From Agelaius tricolor (lineage: Eukaryota > Chordata > Aves > Passeriformes > Icteridae): DNA of 64,000 nt. Made by a program: the position numbers and the translations under genes. Location of the stretch: the NCBI GenBank assembly GCA_023055355.1, contig JALJCS010000001.1, positions 21,539,881 to 21,603,880 of the forward strand. Direction: 5' to 3'. The notes under the pieces are model-generated. The model searched no databases, was not told the origin of the DNA, and was given only the letters and a program-made list of their open reading frames with translations. Every line of letters starts with the position of its first letter. Positions within the stretch are counted from its first letter, which is position 1. Positions 1 to 13,800 of this stretch are shown here, one piece after another.

Positions 1-1656
1 ATTCATACACTCAGCATTAGTAACGTTCTGGAGTATTTTCCTAACAATGTCCAAGCACTGAGATTATCCTAAAAAAAAAAACAAGTAAGGTTTTCAGGAA
101 TATTAATCATGAAGATATCAGTGATATTTAATCTGGAATATTTTCAGCCCCACAATAAAGTAAACCACAGATACATTTTTTGCTGTAACAAAGGATCAAT
201 TACATCTTATCTCCAAAAATTAAGATTTCTCAATGTAGATCATCATAATATATATTCTGGGAATCTTCATGGGTAATTAACTCCAAAAAATGCCATTGTT
301 ATAACTGATCTCTCTTTAATCAATTTCCCTTATTATGAAGTATAAGTCTCTTGCTCTAGTTTTATTTTTGCAAATTCAATAGCTCTTGCCTTTACTCCCT
401 TGCTGCCTGCAGCCTTCACTGTAGTAATTCTTCCCTGAACACTGTGGGAGAGCAGGGCCAGGCACAGGGGCTGCCATGAGAGACACTGACAGTGTCCCCA
501 TGCCCTGGGCCATGCTGCTCCTCATGGAAGTGTCCTTGGCAGCACATCTCCTGTAATCAGCACCCCAGCAGGACTTGGTACTCAATATGCAGTAACAAAA
601 CAGCAGTCTCTAAGTGCCTGGTATGCCCAGCTAAGAGGCATGATACAAATATAGATATAACCACAGCAAAACTGTTGAGATGTTATCTGTGTGTGTGCTG
701 AATCTGAAGTGAAGCAAGCATCACATGTCCAAAGTACACAAAACTATGAGGAAAGATCTCAAAAAAGTGTCAAAAGCCATCAGCTATTTAGTTTTCCTGA
801 AATTCCCAGAACAAGATGTTCTTTCCTATCCATTATTGCACACATTGCCACAGCAGACTTTTAAAAGACTGATCAATATAGGAACTCAGTATTACAGACT
901 GTTGCTAGGGCAGGTCCAGGAACATCACCAGGATAACCTAAACTCATAGAAAGGAGGAGAACAAATCTCATTCAGAACCACGCCAGTCATTTCCATCTCC
1001 TCCTTACACCAAAACCACTCTTTATACATCCCTGAGACTCTGGGCTGCAGAGAGACTGTACTCCCACCTTTTATTTTGGGCTTGTTTTGGTTGAATTTTT
1101 TGTCCTGTTGCTAGGCAAATTCACACAGAGACATGCAGTTGTTTTGTTGTAGGAAGCTTTTATATTTCTCCCCATCTCATAGAAATCATTAAAAACAATC
1201 ACCTTTTCAAACATGGCTGTTCCTTCCCAAATAGACTTTTTTGCACATCTTGGATGTACTGGAAAAAAAAACTCTTAATGCAAGACAGATTTCTCTTCAG
1301 ATGCTTCCTTTGCTGTTTTTGTAGCTCTCTGCATTCTTCCTGAAGTTTAGACCACAAATCTAGTGGCTGTTTTCCAGTATATTAGCGTATACCATTTCCA
1401 GTATATTCCTTTTAACAACATTTGCAGCAGTACCACCACTTTCCTAAAGAAACTTGATTAATCCCTGCTTCCACATCTTAGAATTGTTACCCTCATTAAT
1501 CACTGCATTGCAAAATTACTTTGCACACCATGGCTTTGACACTGTATTTGTCTCCCATAAATATTTCCAATTCAGTGCTTTCTAGGAACAGACTGCCATC
1601 ACATCAGCCTGACCAGTTCAGTGAACTTGTGGATATAAAATTTGCAAAACTGCTGC

Positions 1657-1827
1657 AGTTTGGTTTGGTTTTTTCGGTTTTGGTTGGTAAGGGTTTTAGG
1701 TTTTTGTTTTGTTGGGATTTGTTTTGAGATTTTTTTATGGTTTTGTCTGTTTTTCTTTTATGTTTTGGATTGTTTGTCTGTTTTCTTTTGCCAGGAGGTG
1801 GGAGGGTTGGTTGGTTGGGGGGAGTGG
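1657..1827. repeat. G/T-rich tract ending in a G-rich block
   Basis: About 170 nt of mostly G and T on the plus strand (TTTGGTTTGG, TTTTGTTTTG, TTTTGGATTG), closing with repeated GG and GGG runs at 1794-1827. It is low-complexity sequence without a clean period. The open frames across it are compositional artefacts. Confidence 0.85.
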
Positions 1828-4800
1828 ATATATGAAAAGTCTAAATAGTTGTTTTCTTCAACAGAAGCTGAGTCATCTCACTTGAAACAATGTAAAATGG
1901 ACCAGCAAGTGACTCTGATCACCAGGCTAAAGAGTTATTCTCTACCATCTTCATTTCTAAGTGAACAGATTTTGTTTCTTGAAATAGGGAGAGCCAGGTC
2001 AAGAGTTCATTGAACAACTGAACAACTTCTTCCTCCTTTTTGGTCATACACCCTCACTACTCATCATCTGAGGACAGTCTGTTTGCCTGGAGGATGAAAA
2101 CCCTTCAAAACTGTTCCTCACTTGAGTCCACTAATTTTTTTCATTTTTTTATTCATACAAGCCTACACCTAGGGTCTCTCTTTGGGGGCTATGAGAAATG
2201 AACTCAAGTTCTCTTTCTGCTGGGTCCCTCTTGCTGGGTGAGCACCTTCAGCCTAAAGCTAATAAAAAGGCAAGAAATAATACAGGGAGTGCAATAACCT
2301 CCACAGCATCATCATGACAAGTCTAATTCTGTTTTGACATATTTGAGTGACAGCTCTGTCACTGGTGCCAAGAAGATTAAACTGAATGATGATTCAGATG
2401 AGTCAAATTTGTTGAATTTGTTTATAAATATCAAATATAGCAGCTGCCTCTTGAATTTCCACAAGAAGTGAATGTTCTACTTCTCATAAAATTTTAGGCT
2501 TGGTCTTTAAAGCTGGCTGCATGTTGCTCAATTCTAAAGACAGATCAGCAGCATGAAAAAATCATTTGTCCAAACTGAGCTGATATCTAACATAAGTCTG
2601 TCACCTGGACTCCTGATACACAGTAAAGGGAACAGGCTCCTCCAGGATCCTAAGCCCAAATGCCTAAGAATGTTGGCTGGGTAGGCATTTTTTGCTGAAA
2701 ATTCTGGAATTCAGAAGCTTGGCATACAGAAGTAAAAGAAAAAATATGACAAGGAAAAAATCCTGCTGAAAATTTACCTTTCAAAGAGACTAAAATCAGA
2801 AGACTTTAAAAGTGCTCTGAGTAATCAGAGTGTAGAGAATAATGAAGAGGAGGGAGTTTAAGGCAAGCTAGTATAGCTGAGGCTGAACTTCAGAGACAGA
2901 TCGCCTACTTAAGATTACAGCTCACAGCATGTTCCAGTGACTTTCTGACATTTCATCTATCTTACTACATGAGCTGCTTCCAGATCTATCCTTCTAAAAC
3001 TCCCACTTCTGTCTCTACTTGTCTTTCACTTCCCTCCCCATTTGATGCATTCAAAGTTCTCCAGAGTGTTTCAGGAGACAAAAGCCACCAGAGCAACTGA
3101 CTGACATACTGGTTATCTGGATCTTAATAACAAAATATAGCAGTTTTGTGCATTAGTGCAGTTCTGATCAGATTTTTTTTTTTTTTGTGTCAGATCCACT
3201 TGCATATGGCAAACTTTCCTGCTAGTGTACTGAAAAGAATATAGATGTTTTATTTTGTTGAAACAGTGAAATGCATTATTACCTCAAAGTCTTATGTAAA
3301 CTGCTTCTAATAACAACACCACTACCTTAAAATATATGACTAGAACTACAGATTTTAGGTGATATCCATTAACAGCATGGTTCCTCTCTGGAATAAGGAG
3401 GACTTCCCATCATGCCCTAAATATCCTGGTATTTATTGATACTTTTTACTTTAGACTAAAGGAAAAGGCAAAAAAGAGATTAGGTCTGCCTACCAAAAGA
3501 AATATACCTCTGATGATATCTAGTTTTGGTTGTTGGGGGGAAGTAAAGAACAACACTTGCAACCTCTCTGTCTCACTCTGGACTCGGGTAACATTCTCTA
3601 GATTTTTCTACTTAGACTGCTGAAACCAGCACAATTGATCACTACTGAATGATCTGCTCCTTCCTGTATCTAAAACATGTTACTGTTTTCTAGGAAAGAG
3701 AATATAAGTCCTATACAAAACCTGGTTTATTTGTTTATACCCATAACAATCCCCATAATTTTCAGGAAAGTTTTCAGCATCCTATTTCCTAGGAAATATA
3801 TTAAACTGCTTCAGCTTTCAGAGTGCACTTATCACAGTTCTGTAGATTTTTTCATGGACTCTCTATCTCAATAGGTTTTAATATATAGCATTGTTTCCCA
3901 CTTCAAAGGCTACTTTTAGGTATAAGGGGCTATTTCCCCAAGGACTGACAGTTTGAAAATACACTCCATACTTTGAACTAGGTTTTTTCATTGCACACAT
4001 GGATATTGGAACTCTAGAGAGGTTCCTGTGCTATAATCTGCATCCATAGAAGCTGGAACAGCCCACTGTAAATTTAGGTTTAACTGGAAAAAAGACAAGA
4101 CATTCAGTCTCATCTGGCTTCTGCTGGCACAGAAGAGAGTTGATAACTGCATTTCCACTAAGCTCCTTCAGCATCTTCACTCAGATTTTCCCAGGAAGAT
4201 AGCAAGAATGGGCTAAGCAGTTTTTATCATAAAATGAAACCTGTATAAAAGTGAATATTTGTAAAATGCTTATAGCCAATCTTATAACAAAATACAATTT
4301 ATTTATATTACTTTCTTCCTACAAAGTATCTTCAGGATAGAAGATGGAATATTTTTTTGTATTTTCTAACTACCACACAACTTAAGGTATATAATAATTA
4401 AATTCTCAAACTGGTCTCTGCCATTGTTAAAACTATTGAATTTTAAACTGCTAAGCATTTTATTCCTACTATGAATTCTCACACATGCCTGGGCAATGGC
4501 TTAAGAAGTAGGGAGGGAGATTTTTGACCATCAGAGATATCATTAATTGAACAAATGGCACCAATTATGTTATGTCTGTCTTTAATCTAACCTCACACAC
4601 ATGAGACTTGTATACAGCTGAATTCCCAATACCTGCTTCAGCCAAGAGAACTCTGATATATCTGAAGAATGAAGCTTTCCTTGCTGTAGACAAAATGAAT
4701 ATGCTTGTTTAGGCTATAAAGGTGAGAAAGAATGAAAAGATGGACTAGGTTGCACATTCCCAGTGCCTGAGAAAAGAAAGCTCAGCACTGCACTGCATAA

Positions 4801-5323
4801 CCTGGCAAAGAGGTTTCCCTGATAAAAATAGGAATGCTTTTGATGTGTTAGAGGTATTCTTGAGTTCCTTCAATTTATGTGTCTTTAAATCCTTTCCAGA
4901 ACTAGCCTATATTGAAATAGCTTCACAAAGAGCTACAAATTTCAAACATTCTTAATGCATTAATAAGATTAAAGCCTCCTTGTGTTATATATTCAACTAT
5001 ATAGTCAAGATACTAAGATCTCTGGGTAAGATGCTGTCTGGATAACAGAAAAGAATATGAGAAAACTGAGGTTAAAGATCTGATTAATTCTAGGAAGTAG
5101 TGTGAAGAACTAAAATGTGTCATCAGTGTCTGAGAAAATACAGCAAAAACAAGCCTGGAGAATATTTTTGCATAGTCTGAAGTCACAGTGTCTCAGTCAC
5201 ATCACATTTTTTCCAAAACATCCAGGCACAAGTAACCCAGGGAAACTAAAGACAACTTAGGAAATGCCCCAAGCTGACAAGAGTTAGACACCAGGAGACT
5301 GCCCAGAGGAAACAGCACTCTTA

Positions 5324-5497
5324 GAGTCATGGAATATCCTGAGTTCAAAGGGACCCACAAGGATAATTGAAATCCAACTCTTGGTTCTGCACAAAATTCC
5401 AAGGTGTGCCTGAGAGCATTGTCCAAATGCTTTGTGAACTCTGGCAGGCTTGGTGCTGTGACCTCTTCCCTGGGGAGCCTGTGCCAGTGTTCTCCTA
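5324..5497 (-). mobile_element. CR1 LINE fragment, minus orientation
   Basis: The plus strand reads as the reverse complement of a CR1 3' region. It begins with a degraded hairpin-end motif (GAGTCATGGAATATCCTGAG), then GGGACCCACAAGGATAATTG, TCCAACTCTTGGTTCTGCAC, GTGCCTGAGAGCATTGTCC and GAACTCTGGCAGGCTTGGTG, and ends near CTGGGGAGCCTGTGCCAGTG. These match the common avian CR1 tail as I recall it. It is a 5'-truncated, non-coding fossil. Confidence 0.85.
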
Positions 5498-7074
5498 CTT
5501 CTTCCTATTGCAGAGGGGAAAACGGGCGAGACCAACCTAATTCTGAATTTCAAAATAACCAAATACAACCACGCAGGTTACAGGCATTTGAGGGGATGCA
5601 CTGGTTCCCTGCAGCCAGAGTCAGCCATGTAAGGCTGGCTGTTAAAGGCAGCCTCAGTGCTTTTCTAGAAAACAGAACTGTGATCCTGTCAGCTGTTGAG
5701 AACACTCCGATGATACCTGCAGCTCCCCAAATGTGGAGGGCGATAGCAGAGCTCATTGTGGAAGGGAAGCTATAAATACCCTTTCAAATGTACAGCATGT
5801 GGCAAAAGATGGCACTCTTGAACTGAAACTGTTTGAATAAATATTGTCCTCTGCATCAGGGCTAAGTGGTTATGAATTGCCTGCTCAAAGTGCACTTAGA
5901 GCAGACCTGTCACGGTGCTGTCTCTAACCACGAGCACAGCAAGGGCAAGGGAAAAGGGCTCCCCACCCCACATTCCTTACAAAGGCAAGATCCCAGCTGC
6001 CACCCTCCTGCCTGCTGCCCTGCTCCTGCTCAGAAGGTGGCAGGCACCCTGAGGGACTGCAGCCAGTGAAAGCAAGTAGGGGAAAGCCACCCTTCAGAGC
6101 AAAGGCTTTGGGAACTCCAGGATTGCCAGGAATACATCCAGGCATTGATGCCATGCCCTGCAGCTAAGAAAACTATTCAAAACAATGTAAGTAGCAGGCC
6201 ACTGCACAGTAGCCAACATATTCATTCCATCAAAAACAAATTAGAGTTTTTATGTTTGAGTAGCATAAATCAACTGAAGCGTGCAAAAGAACTCAAGCTA
6301 AATTAGAGGGAAATAATATGTTACTTCAAACAAAATTAATTTCTCAGACTTCCAGTAAAACCTGAACTAGGCACGCTACAATTGAAGGAAATTTTATTTA
6401 CACTCAAACATTTTCAAAACAAGGACATTTTCTTAAATGACAAAACTTAACATAAAAAGTTGTATCATTGGGATTATAAATACAAGTGAAAACAAGATAA
6501 AACAAGTGAAATTTACAAGTGAAAACATATTTCAATTGAAAGTAATATAATTGACTACAGATACTGAATAATTACGTGGAAGGTATTATGGTAAAATACA
6601 CCCAGGGATAGTTAAACAATTCATTCCAATACCTTGCATGATATGAAAAATTTATTTTCTTACCACTATAGAGCATGGTATCTCGAATATAAACACTTAA
6701 GTACTGTCTTTACATACCTGCATCACTTATAGAAACAAAACAGAATTGTTTTTACCTGAAAAATTAAGGCCTACATTCTACTACCTAGAACAGTAGTTTA
6801 GGATTTTTTTCCACATAAATCAAGTGCAACTAATCATATACATTTAATTTAATAATACATTTAATCTCATTTTCTATGCAGATATATGAAAATAAAACAC
6901 TATGCTTAAATTGACTGCTACCTAGTTTCCTGCAGTTTGAGCTGCAGCATTACAGTTCATGCACAAACAGCTTTGACTTATGCACCCTAAGAGCAAAAGC
7001 AACTATAAGCTCACCTGGCTTCTATTCAAAGTTTTTAAAAAGGAATATTTCTTCCCTTTTCAAAATATTCTTAC

Positions 7075-7214
7075 CTCTTCCTTTGTCTTTTTTGATATGA
7101 CCCTTAGCCAGTCTCCAATCATGCTGAGGACAGCTGCAAAGTAAGCCAGCCCAACAAGGATCCAGAACCACACCACTGGTTTGTAAAAATCTAGGTATTC
7201 AATATCTGAACCCC
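7075..7214 (-). CDS. KCNK2: KCNK2 coding exon (M4 and proximal C-terminal regulatory helix; mammalian exon 6)
   Basis: The exon is 140 nt. With the one base carried over from the previous exon it gives 47 codons: the pore 2-M4 loop ([13 protein letters not shown]), M4 ([20 protein letters not shown]) and the start of the cytosolic helix ([14 protein letters not shown]). The basic cluster (R, KK, K) matches the phosphoinositide-sensitive region of TREK-1. The last glutamate aligns with E306, known from mammalian work as the internal proton and lipid gating sensor. The lysine in FYKP sits where the TREK-specific modulator-pocket lysine is found. The acceptor is GTTTTTCAG|GGGG and the donor is GAAGAG|GTAAGA. 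The next exon, starting VGEF in mammals, is outside the window, so the remaining C-terminal tail cannot be assessed. Confidence 0.96.
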
Positions 7215-7787
7215 CTGAAAAACAATACAGTAAAAATTAATTCACACTTAATAGCTATAGATGCAAAGATGTTTTTAAATTAATTTTCCTAGAAAAAAGA
7301 AGTTAAGTTTCTTACATCTTCTGTATTTTTACCCATGCAAAATATTTTTAAAAATTTGAACAAATTATATAAATTAGCTCATTCTTAACAGTAACATGTG
7401 GAGTTTGCAAATTTTAGACAAAAAATGTTAACAATTCATAATAACTATTGAATGAACACAAACTGATTCAACTTCTGAAACACTGTCATTGAAGACAGAG
7501 GTCACTGAAGACAGCTTGAATGAAATGACTTGCCACCTGCTCCAAAAAATGATGCTGTACCAGAGTTTGAAGTATTGTTCTAAAGAATGGAATGTGTTCA
7601 TATCCTGAGAAATCTGTTTTGGCAAGAACTTTAAAACATCTCAATACTTATATAAAACCTTTAGCCTCAGTAAAGAAAGAGCAGCACCTGCATTAACGAG
7701 TGTCCCTGGTGGGTAGGCAAACATTATCTTCTCTATTCTGCAGAAGGAAACCAGAGTGCAGGGACTTGAGTTGAACTGATCATACCA

Positions 7788-7812
7788 CCCCTGCCCCCCC
7801 TTGCCCCCCCCC
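7788..7812. repeat. C4/C7/C9 tract (G-rich in the KCNK2 transcript)
   Basis: C4 at 7788-7791, C7 at 7794-7800 and C9 at 7804-7812, separated by TG and TTG and followed by A8. On the sense strand this is G9, CAA, G7, CA, G4, about 575 nt upstream of the M4 exon. Confidence 0.9.
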
Positions 7813-10800
7813 AAAAAAAAGGGTGGATAAAAGAAGTCTGCTGAAGGCAAGTTTTTTGAATCCCACTGCCAGTGGGATTAGCACCAGTCACTTCTTTTCA
7901 GTGTTAAAGTATGAAAAAGTATAAATTTCAAAGGTGTCTGTAATAGAGCTTTCAGGTATAATACAGCTATAAGGAACAGATGTCTTATTTCCACACAAAA
8001 ATAAGTTATGTTCATCCAGGGCTCCTGACAACACCAAATTACTCACATTTCACATCTCCCCGTGCAATAAAACAGAAGCCATACACTTGTAATTCAGCTG
8101 TGTTACAACAAATAAAACCAGACTTTAGTTTGGGCTGCTGGAAGAAGTTTGATGTGTGTATCTGCCCATAATTGAGGAGACGATGCAGTAAAACCTTCTC
8201 AGGCACATTAAAGTAGCCTGTGCAGGTACATAGTACTTTGTTTTATGTATCTGCAGCCTATACTGAAGCAAATCAAAGGAAAATTGCCCCCAGAATATCC
8301 AGCGCCTTGTCATGGTACTGAGATTGACTCTCAGAGAATAATGGTTTTATTAACTTTATTATGACTGAGATTACATGCAAATAACAAAGAATTTTACTGA
8401 TGGCTAGCTTTGTATGGACCCCTCCCAGACAGAAATTTTATTTTCATGTCAATTATACCTTTCCATAAAAAAAAAATAAATAAAAAAGCATCGAGCTGCA
8501 ATGGTTTGCTCAGCTATCCAAGAGATGAATCCACATTGTGAAGGTAGATATCCTTCGATGCCTTTGTAGTCCCAAGCAGAGGTAGAAGACAGAGCTCTGT
8601 TTAGAACAGATGTTCAGCCACCAAAGGGGCTGAGTTTGTCACAGCACAAGACAAACAAAACACCAAATCATTTGTTAACAACATCCATCTCAAATCAATC
8701 TAGTAAAAGTAGTAAAAGAGTATTTCAGAGATGATTCACCCAAAATTCGTTGTAATTCAAAAAAAAATGGTTGATTACCACTGTCTTTGCTATAGTAATG
8801 GGCCACTCTTGGTGGTTCATCCCCTTCTTCAGCTGTTCATACAATGCACAAGGAAGTATCATAGAAAGCACCCCTATGGCTGCTTTTTCATTTTTGGCAT
8901 ATTATTTTTATAAACTGAAACTGGAACCTAACTCTGCCAGTCTGCAGGAAGCACTTCCTTCACAGTTTATAATTATCTTATTTACAGCAAAGTTAATCAC
9001 TGGGGCAAGAGTTAGGAGAAATTCCTGTTCAACCAAGTTTTCTGTGCTGTCTGGCCAGGAGATGGCTCCGTCTAGCCATGCCCAAAGAAGCTCAGCTCTC
9101 CTGAAGCTGAAGGGACAACAGGTATCCAAAGAAATGCACTAGGATAAGACTTTGGAGGTAGAACCTTTGTTAGCTGTTGAGCTTCTGAATTTCAAGGACT
9201 CCTTGGAAGATTTTGCAATTTAATCAAATCTTAAGGGAGAGAGAGAGACATACCTGAGGATGGTTGTCCTGACATAACTGTCTCTTGTGATGCTCAAACT
9301 GCCATAATGAAGTTACCTGGGAATGTCATTAAACAGATTTCATAGAGAAATGTGATCACAACTCAACTGTACTGAATTTAAACTACAAGAATTCATTAAC
9401 TACCAAATTCACTTAAATGGATATGAATGCATTTGGGTATGAGTATGCATAGCTAAATGTACTTTTACTGAAGTATATGAGATAATCTAATGATTTTATG
9501 GGCAACATCATAAAAAGCATCAACATGATACACTATCATGTTTCTTTTGCAAAGCAAATTGGTTCATGCAGCCCTCTAGGAAGCAAAATGCTGAGAAGGC
9601 AGAAGATGAAGCTTGTTGCTTATTTGGCAAACCCAGTTTTGTGGGCTGAGGGACAAAGCTTTTCCCAGCTTTCTTTAGCCTCTACCCAAAATAGGTTAAA
9701 ACCACAATGAAGAAGAAATCCAGCAGTCTCACTGCCATAATCTGCTACCAAGAGCAGCCACAGTTTACTGTACTGCCAAGGTGTTTTCTGGTAAAGATTT
9801 TATCTAAAGTTGCTGGAAGATTATGAGAAAACCACTTTTCCCATCCATCAACATCACAGGCTACTGTATTGCTGCTGCCATCATTCTCACATCTGCCAAA
9901 AAATTTTATATGGGATTTTCAACACTTTGGAAAACATAAGTTGTTCTATGGCCCAAACATATTCCTTACAAACGTGAAGAACTCTGTTTCAGTGAAGAAA
10001 GACATTCCTGAATATCCCAGGCAAGCCTTAAAACAGATTCTGGTTCTCAGGTAAGAGATCAGGGTTATAAGTATAAATTTTTTACTTATTTATGTAAAAC
10101 AAGCCCTTTGAAAGTAAATAATTGTCTTCATTGTTGCTACTCATTTTTCCCATTCTCTCTAAAGTAACTGGCTCAAAATAGAAACATGTAATTATTTCTA
10201 TAAAGTTGGTTGGCTTTGCATTTTTACTTCAAAATTAGAAGGAGAGAATAGAAAATGCTGTCAATATTGAGTATCTTAGTTCCATATCAGCAAAAAATTT
10301 CTGGGTTATTCAAAAGTTGGCACTGCAAACAAGGAAATGTCTATAATTTTTCATCACCAGAAAAAATTACTCTGTATATAGAAAAATTATATAATCCAGT
10401 TTTAATTGCAGAATAACAAGTAGCTGTCTACCATCCCTGTTGTGACAAACCTGACAAACATGTTTAATCCAGAAATGCAATTTGTCCCACTCCAAAGACA
10501 CATGGAGGTTCAGCCCCGCAGCTTGAAAGGAATTACCTCTGAGGACTGCAAAAAAAAAAAAGGTGGGGACAGACTAGCTCATGTGGCAATGTGGAAATGC
10601 AGAAGGCTGGGGCCAAGACAGTATTGCACTGTCAGAGATGGAATGTAAGTGGGCCAGAGAAGCCACTTGATGCCACTCAGTGGAAAATGGAGAGCTACTT
10701 CAGAAAACAAAGCACAGCTCTAAAACACTCCTGACATGCTGTCCTGCACAGACATCAAGAAGTCAGTGCTCCATCTTCACCTTAAAGCACAGCTCACAGC

Positions 10801-13800
10801 AGAGAGCCCCTATTACAGACACGGCGCCCCAAGGGGGCAAAGAGCTCCTCCAAATTCCAAAAAGGGCCTCGGAGTCTCTGGGAGGGCACAGAGCTCTCCT
10901 CCAGCTGCCAGACACCCCCACCCCTGGCTCAGCATGACCAGCTCTCTGCTGGTGCATGGTACCACACAGTGCCCGCACATCAGCTGGGCTGCTGTGACCA
11001 CTGGGTCAAGTGCCCCAGTTCGGTGACATTAAATGAGACTGAAATATCTCATTTCTCTACAAACTGGGTCTCAGGCCAAGAAACACAGCGCAGAGCCAGG
11101 TGTATGCATCACAGTGGAAATACAGCAGAGTTGATTACAGAATGAAACAGTGAAAAAGCAGTAAGTTAAAAATCAGGGTTTAAACATGGAAAATAAGCCA
11201 GGAAAAAAGAAAAAAACCACTCCCACAAAAGCAACAAGAGTTGGAATACATTTTTAAAGTAACATTTTCAGAATTCTGTGATCTGTTTCACCAAACCAGT
11301 TGGGACAATCTTATATCATCATTATGCTCCACTGTGAAACAGACTACTGATATGTTATTTATATTTTTGCCTTCTACTTAATTTAGCCAAGTTTGGGACA
11401 TGTCACCTCATTTAAATTTGAAACATGTTAGATTAATGCCATTAGAAATATTTGAATATACTTTCCAAACTGCACTGCAAGTTAAAGAATTTATCTGTGC
11501 ATGTGAACAATATATTGCCATTTATACAGATATATTCATGTGCCTCAGTGCAAACCTTAGTACCCAGAAATATATTTCATTGTACTGAAATCATGACACA
11601 TTCAACATGAGAAGATTTCTTTTTCTCTTTCACAAGATATTAATAATTTTGGTTGGGTTTTCTTCTGTCATGTTAAAGTCAATGTTTTCTCTTGAAAACC
11701 AGAAAAGGGATGTTTGACTATGTCCTGATATTCATAAGGCAGTGCAGGCTGTAGTACAGTTTTTCTTCTTTTTTTGCAAAAAGCTACAATAATATTTCTT
11801 TAGCTAAAAAAAGTATTTCTCTCCCTCCAAAAAAATGAAACAATTCTAAAAATTTGAAAAATCAACTAATTTCATAAGACAGAGAAGCAGTCATTTTTTT
11901 GGAATATTGTTCATATATTTTCTTGAACATGAATTGCAAGGGCTTTTCATCTTTTCCTTCCTTGCATATACCAGGAGTGATCAGTCTATTATGTTTTCCT
12001 TAAGGCTTTTCTTGCTGATGGAAACCCCAGCTGAAGTTTCCACAGGCTCCAAATAACTCCTTAGACTCTGACTAACAAAGGAAACATTTCCTCATTCTGG
12101 TTTCTGCGAGTAGAGTACATGGTCCGCAGGACAAAAAAGAAAGTTCTAAAAAAAATCCTGGAGAACTAAAAGAATTTCTAATATGACAGCCTGTACTACA
12201 GTCAATGATACCATTACATTCCTGAATCCTGTCTTCAGCTCTTGGTTCCCTCTTGGTACAGCTGTTGAGTAACACTCTGTTCTTTACCTCCAGAAAGTTC
12301 TTCAGGGCTTTTTTACAGCTCTTACTTGCAGTGGCACCAGAAAGCAGAAAGCTTCATGTTAGTGAAAAATTATGGGTATTTCAGAAATTTTTCCCCATAC
12401 ACCAACACAAATGTTAACACAACCACAGGATTACGTGGGGCTTGTAAAATTATGACTTTTTTCTCTGAGATGGCAGTTCCCAGAGAAAAAGATTTGAAAG
12501 TTTTCAAATATATAGGAATTTGAGCATTTTGAGGGAATTTTATGGGCTAAAACTGACACACATATATGGATTATCATGTGGGACTCCAGAGCGCTAAAAG
12601 AATTATCAATTTGACTTTTATTGCAAGAAGTACACTCTGATATAATTGTCAAGCAGACCATCACTGCCACCATTATGCTTTAAGTTTGACTATAATGCTA
12701 AGTGGAAGAAGGTAATTTTCACTGTATTGTTTAAGGAAAAAAAGTCAGAAAAACTAATAAATTAATGTCATTGTGAGGAGGTTTTCAAAATGTGCTGCAT
12801 CTAGGCATCAAACAGATTGAAGCATCATTTTGTCTGCTGGTTTTTGCCTCACCATGGCAAACCAGAACCAAGACCAGCACGCTCTAGAACCACAATATTC
12901 TATCATGACCACCTCTTTTACAGCCTTATACAGAATTACAGGTCTTAACTCTTTGTGTTTCTCCCTTGTTTGCGACACCCAGTTTTCCTAAACTTCAATG
13001 AGAGTTCTCCAGGCAAAGCCTACCACAAAAATATCAGCGGCCCTTAGTCTCCACTCTGTAGTTATGACTTACATAAAAGAGAAACAAGCAAACCAAAAAA
13101 TCACGAAGAAAAGGTACTAATTTGTTGGGGTATAAAAAATTCTGCATACTTCCTCAAAATTAATAAGGAAGCCTAGCTCTTAGGACAAATTCTATCAGCT
13201 CTATTGAGAATTGCAATGTCAGTTTCCTTCAAATAATTTTGTACTTATATACACAGCAATGACTGAAAACTTCCACAATGCAAAGCTCAATCAATTAATA
13301 CCTTACCCTCTTTTTCAAAATTTTTATTTAACTGGCCAATTATGTACTGCAAAAAAACCAAATTTTTGAAAAATCCATCAAGTCACCGGCCAAAACCAGA
13401 GTATTTTAGCTCACCCAAAGATATTATTGACTTCATCCCTGTCAGAATATAGTCCCACAGGAATGTTAACCTCCCAGTTGTGATGGAGACAGCCACTTAA
13501 CCCTGCTCTCTTGAGCGTTGTCTCTGCAAGTACAAATCCCATTGCCCCTTTAAGTCAATAACATATTGCAGTTCAAATACAAGTCCGATGCATGTTGCTC
13601 AAAGAAACTAGACAACATTTCTATGCTTTGAAATAATGAATACAGTAGGATTTGAAATTAAATAAAGAACATCTTTCAAGTGAACCATAAAAGGCCATCA
13701 GCTATAGAACAATATAATTCAAGGACATTCTGTAGAAAGAGAAAGTGTTTCCTGGTAGAATTAAAAAGCAGACAATGTAGGAAAAAAATTATGATATCAA

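Larger units (their letters stand above)
1..7074 (-). other. KCNK2: KCNK2 intron 6, 5' part
   Basis: AT-rich intronic DNA between exon 6 and the last coding exon, which lies beyond position 1. I looked on the minus strand for the expected continuation (VGEFRAHAAEW-like) and did not find it, so the intron is longer than 7.07 kb. It holds a minus-strand CR1 fragment near 5.4 kb, a G/T-rich tract near 1.7 kb ending in a G-rich block, a T14 run at 3173-3186 and a GC-richer patch at about 5900-6160. The patch has no gene I can identify. The open frames here are short and lack recognisable domains. Confidence 0.8.

Noticed and set aside
1..7074. Search for the last KCNK2 coding exon and 3' UTR
   Set aside because: No VGEFRAHAAEW-like text on the minus strand.
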